A stretch of 64,000 nucleotides of DNA from Hydractinia symbiolongicarpus (Eukaryota > Cnidaria > Hydrozoa > Anthoathecata > Hydractiniidae). The stretch is taken from NCBI RefSeq assembly GCF_029227915.1, contig NC_079888.1, forward strand, positions 14,801,001 to 14,865,000, read 5' to 3'. Within the stretch, counting starts at the first letter, position 1. Each line of letters opens with the position of its first letter. The notes below the pieces were generated by a model. It saw nothing but the letters and a program-made list of their open reading frames with translations, did not search any database and had not been told where the DNA came from. A program made the translations under genes and the position numbers. This document shows, piece by piece, positions 1 to 11,904 of the stretch.

Positions 1-4
1 TCAT

Positions 5-145
5 AGGTGTTTGTTTCAGTACAGCCGCAATGCATTAGCTTTTCCATCATCCCTGTAAAGGGGAGAATACAGAGGTTTTCCAATTGCTTCTTATTCTTTG
101 GAGAAAAACCTCCTTTTTTTTCATTAACATCTCTGTCTTAAAACC
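5..145 (+). repeat. Interspersed repeat, LINE 3' tail-like, copy 1
   Basis: This stretch matches 21628-21765 over about 135 bases with scattered differences. Both contain a short stem-loop written as CTTTGGAGA, three to five A-rich bases, then CCTCC, followed by a T-run. The layout resembles the 3' tails of the USP-carrying LINE elsewhere in the window (hairpin, then a T-rich end) but the sequence is different. It is probably the tail of a related retrotransposon. The element body is not recognisable here. Confidence 0.5.
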
Positions 146-389
146 CCAGGTATATCTGCATTGCGATGTAGTTGCTCCTATTCTCTGAAGATAATAACAG
201 TAATGTTAATGTATCAGCACGCTCAAAGAGGAAAACCAATTCCTGAAAAAGAATGTGGATGTGAAGACTTTTTAAAATACGTAAATCCAAAGGAGAATTG
301 AAGAACTTCTCTCTTGGGTTTCACCATTCACATATAAGAGTTTTGGAACTCCAGACGTAGCAACACTCAGTGAATGACTTTGTATTACA

Positions 390-660
390 TAAAGGTATGT
401 AGCTACTGGTGATGCACAAGGAACAATTGCTAGTTGTTATCCAGTAAGTCCGTCAGTTGTAAGTTGAATAATCCGAGAGACGTGTTTTGTAATTTGGAAC
501 ATTCATCAAGACAATGGTTCTCTTGCTGTTCCCTCAACAGTTAAGGAATGGATAAGGATTTCTCATGAAGTTGGATAAAAATGGAATTTTCCCATTGCCT
601 TGGTGCTATAGATGGTAAGCATGTGGTTATGCATGAATATCAAAAAACATGAGTCCGTGA
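390..660 (+). pseudogene. PIF/Harbinger (HARBI1-like) transposase fragment
   Basis: Conceptual translation gives pieces typical of Harbinger nucleases: ATGDAQGTIASCY, then SPSVVS-stop-IIRETCFVIW, then after a stop WNFPHCLGAIDGKHVVM. The last block holds the family hallmark GAIDGKH, which contains the first catalytic aspartate of the DDE nuclease. The protein would normally be 300-400 residues; only about 90 can be read here. It is broken by at least two in-frame stops, and the remaining catalytic residues are absent. A Mutator-like fragment follows about 200 bases downstream in the same orientation. This is a dead relic. The family assignment rests on motif recognition and is fairly secure. 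Confidence 0.7.
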
Positions 661-849
661 ATCATAATACAAAAAGAATGGGAACTGGATTGAGATCACT
701 TTTAAAAGAGTGTAAGCGTGAGATTATTACATGGTCTATGTATCATGTATGATTTCACTGTGACCCGTGTCTAATCAAGTTTTCACAGAGTGGAAAGATT
801 TTACTTATTATTTTGGGCAGAAAACTTTCTGATGGAAAAAGTTTTGGAG

Positions 850-1458
850 GCAGACGAGGAGGTGTGACGTTATTCAGAATTTTTACAGTAAATCAATCCG
901 CGATAATAAGGGAGATGCAAAAGCGATGTCAGAGGCTGTTTGGGCAATTCTAGAGCATTATTCAAGTTCCTCTGATGATCCACGACATCAAAGATGCCCA
1001 GTCGGGTCCACATCTTGCAGCTATAACCGTGATTTGTGCTTAGGCATTAATGCTCATAAACCGTTGAAAAATCCACTGAGACCTGCTGTTCGCGAAGCTT
1101 TGATTCCACTGTTTACGCGTTTAACCAATCAGGAGTTTTTAGAAGGTGTAAAACAATGCTATACACAGAATCCAAACGAATCTCTCCACCACTTAATTTG
1201 GACAATTGTGCCTAAGGAGCAAAACAACTCTACTGAAGAAATATCGCTTGGAATCAGTCTTGGTGTATGCGTCCTTCAATAATGGTATAAATTACACCCT
1301 AACAAGTTTATTCAAAAAATGTTCCCTGCAGTACACTGAAACCATGTCAAACAAGTGGAAAGCAATTGATAATGAGCGCATAAAGAATGTTGAGTATAAG
1401 AACCAAGAAGCTCCAAAACTACGTCGGAAGGAGAAGAAACGTCCGCGTTGTAAGAAGT
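850..1458 (+). pseudogene. Mutator-like transposase C-terminal fragment
   Basis: The reading frame opens upstream of the first ATG (926), with NFYSKSIRDNKGD before it. It continues as AMSEAVWAILEHYSSSSDDP, RCPVGSTS, NRDLCLGINAHKP and TQNPNESLHHLIWTIVPKEQ. These match the Mutator-like transposase domain (Pfam PF20700 type) found in many invertebrate genomes, in which TQNPNES and IW..PK are strongly kept. A single frame change near 1260-1280 moves the protein from the frame ending at 1282 into one ending at 1460, where a basic KLRRKEKKRPRCKK tail closes it. About 200 residues remain, so the N-terminal part is missing. The copy is not functional. Confidence 0.72.
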
Positions 1459-1589
1459 AGGATGTAAGAAGCATACTCAATACAAGTTAGGGGCTTTTCA
1501 GTCAAACTGTTCAACAAGAGAGCGTGGCTCGAAACGAAAAAAGAAATAATTGCGTTTATGTATTTTATATTTTTTATGTTTGACAATGG

Positions 1590-1725
1590 AAAAAGTAAGA
1601 ATTGTGTTCCTTTATATGAGCATATTCCTCAGAGGAGCAAAACCTCTAGACTTTAAATTTTAAGACTTAACTGGTCGAGTTTATCATTGTGCGTGCACTT
1701 CGTAATTTTCATTCTCATTTTTATA
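1590..1725 (+). repeat. Solo 3' UTR tail of the USP-carrying LINE (copy C)
   Basis: About 130 bases match the 3' ends of LINE copy A (14775-14905) almost base for base, and copy B (29571-29690) more loosely. Shared landmarks are GAATTGTG, a stem-loop AGAGG-AGCAAAA-CCTCT, AAGACTTAACTGGTCGAGTT and CATTGTGCGTGCACTT. No coding part precedes it, so it is a severely 5'-truncated insertion, as expected from target-primed reverse transcription. Confidence 0.7.
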
Positions 1726-1729
1726 TATA

Positions 1730-3595
1730 TTTTTTTTATATTTCATGCTGTTATTAGTGGAAGTTCTAAAGATCCGCAGAATTCTGTCATTGAAACTTCG
1801 TATGCGTTCTAAAAGAAAAATAGAAATTCTTTTATATAAAACAATTATACTTCAATTTCATAGTTTTAGCTTCATTTTACTAACCTCTCTAAATTCGCCT
1901 ACTATATCTCCTGTACAGAAGGATTGAAGATAGGATAGCATCGAGGGTGGAAGTAATCGAATTTTTTTTTTACCAAGAGGTTTCTAGCCCAATAGCAATA
2001 AAAAGAAAATCGAATTTTTCTTGATGTTTTCGATGTTTTCTTTCTAATATTTACGGCATCTTTTAGTGTAAAAATGAGCAGGCTGCCATCGTATCTAGAT
2101 AAAATAAAAATTGAATTATTTGAAAGAATGTAAACAAGGTGGAAGCTTGTTTATTGAACAAATCAAAACTGCTTACCCTGCATCTCGCATGTTTTTTCTA
2201 ACTTGTTCTTCCAACGACAAAACATTGCCTGGGTTTCCTTTGCTGTTTTTTTTCTGCAGTGTTTTATTTGCTTTTGACATTTTTATATTCTTATTGTCAC
2301 AAATATTTTCACCAAACAAAAATGAAAGTTGAATAGAAACGTTTTTTCGAACCCCCTGACGTGACAAAAATATCATCATGTTAGAAACAAATGCTTTGAG
2401 AATTATTAATTTTGTTTTATTATGACAGGAGGCATTCGTATGCACAAAAAATGTTGATTAAGAGTTCCGCAAGTTCACTTTAAATCACTAATGAATAATT
2501 AAATATTCTCCTTATTTAATTCTTTTTTATATTAATATATTTTTGAGATATACAAGACAAGATACTTCAGTGCAGCTTGCGTTACTGTAAACCTTTTTCA
2601 TTTTCAATTTCTTGCAAACAATCACAGGTCGAAATAAAAAACTTTCCCTGAATAATTTTTTCTTAAAAAGGATCTGTCTGAAAAATTCATTAGATGACGT
2701 CATGAAACTTTCGTTTTCGGCTTCACGAGTGTTTGATCTCTATTCGCGTGTCTCATTTTAATTGTCAGCGAATTTGGATGCAAAAGTGATTGAAAGAGAA
2801 AGGAAAAAAAAGAGTTTTATTTTTATGATCTCACCCTCTGTCAGAAAGAATGGAAATTCTAGAATCCACCATTTACCATCATGCTTCCCTTCTCTTTGGA
2901 TTTAAGGCTCAACCCGGACATGCCCCATCTGGTTTAAACACACGTGCCTTACAGTCCATCTCGTTGGTAAAAGAGAAAAATTCTCTTATTTAACAACTGT
3001 AAAACGTGTCAGACTTAATGCGGAGGGAACATTTACAAACTTCGCTAGGCAATGTTAAATTAAAGTTAACAACATTACGCCGGGGAGAACGAAACAGTAA
3101 AAAGCGATAGAAAATCCGCAATGCAAACCGTGCATTTGGTAAGAATCCTTAACAGGCTGGTATGATCTGGTGGATCCCAAATGCTCTATTAGGCTTAATG
3201 TTCCTAAAGAATCCCTAGATCCCCACAAAGCTTCAGTGTTAATTGACCCCTTATACGAGATACCGCTTTCGACCCTTCCTGGTTTGCCTAACAGTCGGGG
3301 CGGTGAGTTGGATAATTTAGGAGAACTTCTGATATTCACACAGCACAATCATCGTATATATAAAAGCATTTAAAAATCATTTACTGGCCTTCTTGAATTT
3401 TCTTGCTTGTCCTATTTTTAGAAATGACGTCACAGCATAAAAAAGCTAAAGCCACAACTATAAAACCTCACAGAAAACATATTGCCGTGAGCATTTTTTA
3501 TCGAAATGTAAAACAAAATGGGACTCAATAACGCTGAAGTTACTTTCGGCTCCGTAATTGTGATATTAATGCGCATAAATCTTGTCACCAAACCT
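1730..3595. other. Non-coding or unrecognised stretch
   Basis: I recognise no gene here. Short open frames on either strand lack family motifs. About 90 bases at 2510-2605 match 15320-15640 with an internal deletion (shared landmarks TTAATTCTTTTTTATATTAA and GACAAGATACTTCAG), so part of this region is another interspersed repeat. Confidence 0.4.
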
Positions 3596-3599
3596 CTGT

Positions 3600-5070
3600 A
3601 TGTGAAAATATCGAATATTTGACAGGAAATACACTAACTAATTTATTATCTAACATATACTTAAAAACCAAGAATATTAATGTTAATTTGAAAATAAAGT
3701 TTCTTCATCTTCTGTGTCATCCTCACTTTCGTCATCAGAACTATCGACTTCAACATCATCTTCGAGAATTATCTCGTCGTTGTCTGATCCTTGATCAACA
3801 CAGTTACATGAGCATAAATCTATGCAAGGCAAACACAAGTTTCTTTGGCGCAAGATGATGACTTACGGCAAGAGCAAGAAACCATTTCCAATAGAGTATT
3901 TGGTGCAGGTCGTCTTAATAGCCAAATGATCTCTAGTTTCTCACCGTTGACATTCCATCCATGTCCATTTGGGCTTGGTATGTTTGGGTTTGTAACCAAA
4001 GAATTTCGAACTATGGCTGTGATATATAAAACTTTTTTACAATGATTTAGTAGTGGATCTCAAGTTGGGGGAAGCTGTTGCGGCTCAGGTGTAGGTTTAC
4101 ACGAACAGAACTTTTTGTAGCTTGCGTCATGTGTGTTAGTTGCACTGACTCCTTATAATTTGCAAACAAATTGCTCAATGTGTGGAAAGAGGTCAACATC
4201 AAATGTCGCAGATTTACCTAGCTTGGCAAACACATTTTGAAATATTTCGTTAGCTTTCAATAAGTTGTATGGCTTCACTTTCCCTATGCCGTAAAATGCA
4301 CTTGTGAAGTCATTACCTGTAAAAGCATGGAAAGCTGGAAGAGCCTCTGCAATTGCGGGACCAACAGCATCTCGAATTTTGGTCACACTTAAGATTCGTT
4401 TCCGTCCACCCGAACCGATCTGTAGATAAATGTTGATTCCAATTTTATTTTCAAAATGTACAGCATATATGACAATGTCACTGTCCACAGTTACAATGCA
4501 TGCATTATCAACGCCAGTCACGCTTGCGTGGTTGCAACAGAGAAATACCTTGGTGTCTGTACCTAAAAGCAAGAAACTCCATTTCATTAAGAACAGGACT
4601 TACGTATTTCTCGGTACTAGGCAGGGTTCACACTTCTCTCAAATTCATGGGACTTTTATAAACAAAGGAACACTCACCCAATATGTTAGATTCAATATTC
4701 AAGTCACGCAAACCACCATCAGCGAACCGCTTACCAATTACAGCTAGTTCGATCGGTGATACCGCCCTTTACCGAATGTTTGTTATAAATGTCAACCAAA
4801 TCCTTCAGTAGTAGCACTTCGCATTTATTTAGAGTATGTAGCTCGACAAAGTTAAAAGTATGCTGCAATGCCTCTTTGTCTACTTGTTTTAACGGGCTTG
4901 GTGAAAGCTCGATAGCATGTTACATAATATCGCAATTCAAGTGCAACTATTCCTGTCCAATCGCGACCAGAAATATATCCTATCAACCCATCCTTTGCCC
5001 CATTTTAAAGGGCTGCAGTCTGTAGCGTGAGATCAGAACTTTCCGTTACAGTTTTTCGTAGTCACTACCT
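3600..5070 (-). pseudogene. Relic of a conserved transposon-associated family (EALPAFHAFTG)
   Basis: The clearest piece, 4153-4587, reads VTVDSDIVIYAVHF, IYLQIGSGGRKR and EALPAFHAFTGNDFTSAFYG. This is a block I know from many repeated genes of cnidarians and other invertebrates; its function is not established to my knowledge, though the D-rich TDSDIV pattern suggests a PIN/FEN-like nuclease fold. Downstream on the same strand (4000 to 3700) comes the usual C-terminal Cys cluster: PAPNTLLEMVSCSCRKSSS, then CAKETCVC, then after a frame change DLCSCNCVDQ and a long acidic tail (LEDDVEVDSSDDESEDD). Several frameshifts and stops interrupt it. It is most likely a domesticated-looking but dead mobile-element gene. 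Upstream to about 5400 only weak coding traces remain. Confidence 0.5.
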
Positions 5071-6215
5071 GTGGAACTCGTTTTTCTTTTTTGGCAGTTA
5101 CAGCACTCATCTTACTTGGCAAGTGATTGACCTTAAATAAGATCAGTGAGGCATTAGAAAAGTCACAAGAAGTATAAGTCAGAATAGGCTGTTTGTGCAC
5201 GATTACAACATAAAATTATAAAATTAAAATAAATATTTACCTGTTCTGCCTCTCTGTGACATTCGGATAGTTGAAGTTGGTTGTTGTTCTTCTATGCCGT
5301 TAACGTCTCCCGTTTCGTCGTCGCTTGCTTCAGCTTTTTCTTTTTCTTTTGTATGGTAGCTAATGTTTTTGGGTGGACTACGCATCTAAACAGTTCTGAT
5401 GAAATTTCAAATCGGAAAGATCGCTGCTCACTAAATCAGTGACATTTTCATCATTTTGAATTGCACTAAAAAAAAACGGAAGTATAGCGCTGTTACAATA
5501 AAGTCATGAAAACCATAAATTAAAAAAGTAAAACAATATAATCAATCTTGCAACATACCTTGCTTTTTTCACTTTTTTGGCTGATATTTCTGTGAATGCT
5601 CTTGAATTTGTTCCTTTCATATAATTGTTGTTGTGTGTAATACATTTCACTTCTTGCTTACTTTTTTAGCTGGAGATAGAACGAGTTTCATTGGTTTCTT
5701 TCAGCTCATTTTCGATAAATTTTCTTTCGCACATTCATTGCAACCTGTTTTTTATCCCTCCTCCAGCTATAGAAACTCCCGCGTTACCACATTTAGCTCA
5801 CGAATAAGAACACGGGGGTTTGTGTTGTTTGTTCAAATGTAACATATTTAGTTTCGAAAGAACAAAAATCTAAACTATCTGCTTTTACAAAAGCATTATA
5901 TATTTAAAAAAAGAATGAAATATTGAAAATTGATAACAACAGGTAATAAAATGCATTGTTAAGGAATTCGTTTTACATTCACCCCCGTGAAATTATTCGA
6001 TCGGAAATAAAAGAATGTTTTGCAACATTCGATTTTATAAAAATATGGCGGTGAAGGACAGAAGAAAAACATTGTTAATACATGGTAATATTTTTTGTTT
6101 TTCGAATAAATGCAAGTAGAATTAAGAAGGCCAGTAAGTAAAATCGGTTATACTAAGTATTTATGTATCATATGGTGAAGTTTTTGTAAGTTCCCCCGAA
6201 TTTGCGCGAACTCGT
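5070..6215. other. AT-rich spacer, nothing recognised
   Basis: I see no gene, RNA or repeat that I can support. Short minus-strand traces around 5250-5450 could be N-terminal exons of the relic at 3600-5070 but carry no diagnostic motif. Confidence 0.3.
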
Positions 6216-6219
6216 TTAT

Positions 6220-7191
6220 TTTTAATGCTCCCAACGTCACGTCTGCATTTGATTCCTCAAAGTTTAATTTCACGGACTTTCAAACCATCCTTCATACTCG
6301 TCGGAATGCATCGTCACCCGGATTGAACCAAATATCCTACACTGTTTACAAGAATTATCCTCAAATTGCGTCCTTTCTTTTCAACCTTTTCCAATCTTGT
6401 TTAAAGAATTCCTACATTCCTGTTTAGTGGAGAGTCGCTTCAGAAGTTTATATCCCTAAAAACAAGCATTCATCTTCATCATCCATTAAGGACTTTCGCC
6501 CAATAGCTCTCCTCCATGTGGAAGAAAAACTTTTTTTCAGTCTTGTGTCAACCACTTTATTAACAAATCCATTCCAAAAGGATGTATGGAAAAAGTCCCT
6601 GGTTGGTGGGAGCATATGTCTCTTGTCTGGGCTGCTCTGACAAACGCAAAGTCTAGGAAAAATACGCTATCTGCAATGTGGCTTGATGTCGCGAATGCGT
6701 ATTCCACCCTGAGAAACGCCAAGTCTAGGAAAAATACACTATCTGCAATATGGCTTGATGTCGCGAATGCGTATCCCACCCTATGTAATCATTGAATATG
6801 TGTGCGCCGAAGAAGAGTTAAATAGTTGTGTTCCGCCTGGCGATTTTGAACATCTTCCGGTTAAGGCCTTTATGGATGACATATTTTTAATGTCTTCAAG
6901 TGTCCCTCAAACTCAGAACTTGTTTGATCGTTGTGTAACAGCCCTTCATTGGGCTGGAATGGGCTTTAAACCTTCAAAATCACGAAGCATTGTTATAGCT
7001 AATGGAAAATTTTTAGATCAGTCTTCTTTTTGTGTCCTGCAAAAACCAATCCCATCTATTCACGCAAACCCAGTTAAGTTTCTTGGTCGGACGATAAATT
7101 CAACATTGTCAGATTCAGCTGTTGCCAACAGGTTATTGTTAACGCTGTAGAGCAAGTCAAACTCATAGATAATTCTTCCCATAGAGGCATT
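6220..7191 (+). pseudogene. LINE copy A, reverse transcriptase part (5' of the hAT insertion)
   Basis: Pieces of an R2/NeSL-like reverse transcriptase can be followed in order. They are SPGLNQISYTVYKNYP and WRVASEVYIPK, then DFRPIALLHVEEKLFF, VPGWWEHMSLVWAAL, LDVANAY (motif A), AFMDDIFLMSSS (the catalytic x-M-D-D box) and KFLGRTINSTLSDS. A stop interrupts NSYIPV-W, a frameshift lies near 6545-6585, and about 60-70 residues between motif A and the MDD box are deleted. The frame runs up to the hAT element and resumes on its other side, so this is the upstream half of one LINE. The N-terminal part of the LINE protein is absent, consistent with 5' truncation near 6.2 kb. Confidence 0.8.
6647..6790 (+). 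repeat. 72-bp in-frame tandem duplication of RT motif A
   Basis: Two copies of a 72-base unit (second copy starting 72 bases after the first, for example AAGTCTAGGA at 6649 and 6721) lie head to tail with a handful of differences. Because 72 is 24 codons, the frame is kept and the block AKSRKNTLSA-x-WLDVANAY appears twice. The duplicated block includes the first catalytic aspartate of the polymerase. Confidence 0.9.
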
Positions 7192-7494
7192 CAGGGGCGG
7201 ATCTAGCAAATTTTCTTTGTAGGTCATGATGAATATACAGCTGGGGGTCTTGGGGGGCGCTTTAAGCCCCCCAAGCAGGGTCTGGGGTGGAGCCTCAGAA
7301 GCTTTCGCTAAAACGGGCTTTGCGAACCCTAAAATAGGCTTAAACGGGGACAAAAAACAACCTCGTATGCAGACGTTTTAGACCTTGATAACAGAAACGA
7401 AACATTCTCATAAACGCCGCAGCTCCGCATAAACACTTCAAATAGAAAAAGAATGACAACTTAAATGTTTTTCGTTAGCATAAATCATTTTTAG

Positions 7495-8050
7495 ACTGTT
7501 TCGCCCAATGTCAGGGCTCGTCAGCATGCCTAGGACAAACGAAAAATAGATTGAAAATATAGTTCGTTAAGCCCGACATGGACAGTCATAATGCCGCTCC
7601 GGAAACCAGGTACTGTCGGCTGGAGTCAGGCCGAGCCCGGAATAAGGAAAATTTATTTATAGAAAGAAGTTATTGTTAAAGTGGAAGTAAAGAAATGGCT
7701 CTGTCAACTGCACGCACAGGAATTAATTATCATTGCAGCTAGCTGTTTTGTCACATCATCGTATGATGATTGTAAAATTTTCAGAGGGTTGAGTATTATC
7801 ATTGCAGCTTGCTGTTTTGTCACATCATCGCAAAAACAAATGTACTGTATATAACTACTGTAAGAAGGTAAATGAAAAAAACTAAAAAGAAGGTAATTTG
7901 ATTCATAACGTTATCATCACCTTCATCACCACCACGTAAAATTTAAGCATTCGAGAAAGCTTAGAAGGAAAAAAAAGACTTAGTTACTCCTTGACCCAGG
8001 TACTGTCAGCGGAGCCTACTGAGCCCGGGGACAATTTTGAATCAATCAGG
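7495..8050. repeat. Short direct repeats in the hAT 3' flank region
   Basis: Two motifs repeat inside the left arm of the hAT element. ATCATTGCAGCT, one to three bases, then CTGTTTTGTCACATCATCG occurs near 7729 and again near 7798. A block around CAGGTACTGTC followed by GAGCCCGG occurs near 7608-7640 and again near 7997-8030. No gene is present. These are probably subterminal transposon repeats. Confidence 0.5.
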
Positions 8051-8319
8051 TTTGTCATCACCAAAAATAGGGAGGGGGGGGGGGGGGAGAGGAGAGAGAG
8101 AAATATATTAAGTATGAAACTTATTACAGAAAGTAGTTTCTTAGGTATGGATTTGTACAAAAAATTATACTTTATTTTAAAATTTATTTATATTTATATA
8201 TTTATTCAGAAAAGGAAGAAACAATATTATTTATTTTATTACTTGTTAATTTTAACTTTAGATATAAACAATATGAGTATATATTGAGGCTACATAGAAA
8301 AATAATTGATTTAAACATT

Positions 8320-10660
8320 TTACTTAAAATCCAATCTCCTGTTTTTAACAGCAAACTTATTGATGACTGATGAGGTGGATGGTACAAATTCTTTGTGTAT
8401 ATGTAACAAAGCTAAGCCATTCAACCTATCTGCCACCATTGTACTGCGATTGTAGTTCTTAAGCCTTCTCATTGCAGAGAAAGAGCGTTCACATTCGCAG
8501 GATGTCACTGGTAATGTGGCAAGAATTCTTAAGGCTACAGTCAAATTATCAAATTGTAATAATGGAATTGCTTTAAGAGTGGCTGAAATATTATCAGGAT
8601 AACTATCCTGCATCTCCCAGTACTTATGCCAGAGATCTAGCTCATCATCAAGAGCTAAAAAGTTTGGCATGTCATCAGAATAAAAGCTACAAAAAGCTGT
8701 AAACTTGTCTTTCCATCCCAATAGACCATGTTTAAGTCACAGTAGATATGTCAAAACGTAACTTCAATTCAGAATTTAAATGGTCCAACATTGGAATAGT
8801 TGTTGTCCTTTTAAAATAATCCGAAATGTTTTCAGCAGGAATGTTAGATCTGTTTTTTTGACGTCCACAAGTTCTAGGTTTTGTAGGAGTAACACATACT
8901 TTTTGAGCTAGAGATACAGCTTTCTCATATCACATTTCATGGTAGGCATCAACTGCATTTCGTGTAGCCATGGCTGCACTTTTAAGAGCATCAATCATAT
9001 GAAGTCCCTCAAAAATATCGTTGGATTTGCTCTGAAGCATTCGTGTTACTGGCAGTGTTATATCAAATACAGACCGAGTAATTACCATTGTAATAATAAA
9101 ATCAAAACTTGTAATTAATTTATATAAGGACAAGGCTTTTGATGATGTGTCAATATTGCATTGCCTTTGAAAACAAGAGGGACATAAAGTTCTTGGAATG
9201 TATCCATACCTTCAACACGTTCAATCCACCTTGTGCGACAAACATCCTTAAGCTTATTTTTTAAGGAATCAGGAGCATACAATTCAATATTTTTCACAAA
9301 CATGTCTTCCCTTACTTGGGAAAAATTAAAAAAATAGGAAATCTCTTTTATGTTATCAAGCACATTTCTAATTGTTTGGACTGAACAAGAGGCACATATA
9401 CAGAGGTTGAGGCGATGACTATGACAATGAGTATAAATAGCCTTCCTGTTGATTCTCAAAATATGAGCAGAAAGACCATTAATTCTACCAGCCACAGCAC
9501 CAGCCCCATCATAACCCTGGCCTCTACAGTCTTGAACATTTAGAACTAGGTCATCACTTAGAGCTTTGGGAATAATGGAAGCAAGAGCACTTCCAGATAA
9601 ACCTTCCTTACAGTGAAGAAATCGAATGAAATCTTCTTTAATGTCAAAATTGCTATCTACATAGCGTAAAACTAATGATAACTGCTCTTTATTGGATGTA
9701 TCTGATGCTTCATCAGCTATAATCGTAAAAAACTTGTTTTTCTTAACTTCAGAAACAATATTTTCTGTGATTATATCTGCACAACAATTAATTATTTCAT
9801 TCTGTGAAGTTTTAGAAATGTAAGAAGAATTCTTATTACATTTTAGAAGATGATTTCCAAGGGTTGTGTCTCCACCACGTACTCTGTAATTTAAAAGATC
9901 AATAAAATTGCCAGTTGAACCAGTTGAAAAATTTCCAACTTCAGGATGATATTTACTATCATCCCTATGGCCACGAAGAGGAATACAAACACGACCACAT
10001 AAAATTATGGTGTCAACAATTGGTGTTAAGAACTTTCGATTATCAGCAACCTGTTTTTTGTAGTTGGAATCTATGATTACACTGATTGGTTGAGTTTGTC
10101 CTAAAAAATTCTTTACAAATGCACTAAAAGTTAGGCTGGTTTGAATATGTAAACCATTTTTTGATGTTTCATGTTGTTTAAAACAGTTTTTGGCAGCTGG
10201 CCAATGTCGAAAAGGTTGAGAAAGCAATTTCTGTAACTTAGAAGTTTTGTTAGCAACCTTGTGACTAAAAAGGATACATGGCAAACAAAATGCTCCATCC
10301 AAAGTTGGTGAATATTTAAGCCATGAAAAGGTCTTTAGCCATTCATGCCGAAAGGAACGCCCACTTTTTTTAGGAAAAATAAAAGATTTATCGGGCACAA
10401 AAACATTGGTGATTAGGTTGTGTACACCTTTATCATCTAGACCTGAAACTTTAGAAAGGAAAGAGGCAACGTCATATTGATGTTCAAAATTTAAAACAGT
10501 ATCAAAGGAAATATCATTTAAAGCTTTGTCATTGTTATTAAAATCTTCAGCAGATGTGCTATTATTGTTACTATCTTTATAATCTTCAGTTAGTTTATTG
10601 TTAAAGGAAGCTTTATTAGGAAAGAAATTAAACTGTTTATCCTTTAATCACAGGTTTTAC
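8320..10660 (-). pseudogene. hAT transposase (TTF zinc finger, DUF4371, hAT dimerisation)
   Basis: Read on the minus strand the order is as follows. An acidic linker is followed by a TTF-type finger region (FRHEWLKTFSWLKYSPTLDG then AFCLPCILF). Next is the DUF4371/RNase H-like core with DEASDTSNKEQLSLVLRYVD, GQGYDGAGAVAG and THCHSHRLNLCI, then CRTRWIERV. The hAT C-terminal dimerisation block is LPVTSCECERSFSAMRRLKN at about 8440-8520. The aspartate-rich and CxxH-like motifs match the large family also annotated in vertebrates as 52 kDa repressor of PKR inhibitor-like. Breaks include a frameshift near 10640-10660, an exit at about 9115-9133 and a TGA after DAYHEM near 8930. Usual length is about 750-800 residues for this part. 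Upstream it is fused to the OTU domain. Confidence 0.85.
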
Positions 10661-11861
10661 GAGAGATAATTTCCCTGTTGCCTGTGCATCCGGAAAGAAC
10701 CTTGTTTGCCTTTTCACAGGAGGAGATAAAACTTTTGTGTCCGCAGCTGAACCTGACTTGCGTTTACGTATCTGCTTAAAAATAATTGGAACGAAATGAT
10801 TAGGTGCAAAATTTTCTCTGGATGGAAGTAAGCCCTCATAGCAAAACAAAATGTGAATAGCAAAAGCAGAGCTTGGTTGTCTAGGCTCTATTAATTAGTT
10901 AAACAACATTTGAGCTTTTTTGCATCCATAATCTGGGTAATAAGAAAATATATTCCTGTTTGTGACAGATGACAGAGCAAGCATAGCAAGAAAGGAACAA
11001 TATTTCCTATCTACTAAATTTAAAATGGCTACCTCCTTAACTAAGTCTTCTTGTTTTTTGTCTGTGTTAAATGCAGAATTGCAGACAGACATATTGAGAA
11101 TATCTTCCATAGATTTAAAGAGACTTTCTGGAAGAGCAAGGATAGAAGAAAATAGAGGATGCTTACAGTAAAAGCTAGCATTCATCATTAGCTCCACTGA
11201 TACAAGAATTCGTAAGTCGTCAACCATCACATTTTTCCCAAACAAACACAACGCCAAAGAACTGTACAGGCAATTTCCATTGACCTGAGACCTGTAATAA
11301 AAATAGGTATTGCTAGCTATTCTAAAACTTTAACTACACATTTTGCCAAACTGCTGCCTATTAAAGGTTTGTTTATGAAATTCAACTTGCTCAATATATA
11401 AATAAACTAAGAATGCATCAACAAAAGAAACTGAACAAGCAAGACATATTTGAGATGACCTTTGCACATTTTAAAACAACAAAGATTATTCATAATCTTT
11501 TTTTAAGATAATATTCAGCTGCATAGTTAGTGGTCATAGTAACAAAAACGCATAGCTATTATAGAAACAACAAAAGATAAACATAAACAACTCACTTCAA
11601 CGTAATTGCGCAACCATCCTTCTTTGCTTTCACATAGGCAGGAAGGTAGTATTCTGCATGGTAATTTCTTTGGATAAAACCAAAAGTAAGTTGTTTTTGC
11701 AACACGTCAGTAGATGGCAAAACAGAATTACATTTAAACTTTTTATTTAATTCGGCGTAAATTTGAGGTAGCTCATCGAAATTTTCGTTTTCAAAAACTA
11801 ACTCCACACGCTCTCTCAAGCTCTTGCAAGCCATGTTGAGAACGGAAAGAATCTTCCGCAT
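10640..11861 (-). pseudogene. OTU/vertnin-like cysteine protease domain, N-terminal part of the hAT gene
   Basis: The first exon (11861 down to 11596, starting MRKILSVLNMACKSLRERVE) ends at GAA|GTGAGT. The second exon starts at 11291 after ATTACAG and joins in phase to give SQVNGNCLYSSLALCLFGKN. This matches the OTU nucleophile box (usually D-G-N-C); here the aspartate is asparagine but the cysteine (about 11270) is kept. LRILVSVELMMNASFYCKHP follows, and the histidine box appears as PNHFVPII near 10800, as in vertnin-like OTU proteins. A TAA at 10895-10897 interrupts the domain, and after RKRKSGSAADTKVLSPPVKR and a basic linker one frameshift leads straight into the hAT frame with no intergenic gap. 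OTU proteins usually cleave ubiquitin; activity here is not shown and the N for D change could matter. Confidence 0.7.
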
Positions 11862-11904
11862 GCCTTACTTATATTTATACCAACATGCTACAAATTTTGA
11901 CAGG

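Noticed and set aside
3055-3373. Overlapping open frames on both strands near 3.1-3.4 kb
   Set aside because: No family motif, no splice context, and each is a mirror of the other.
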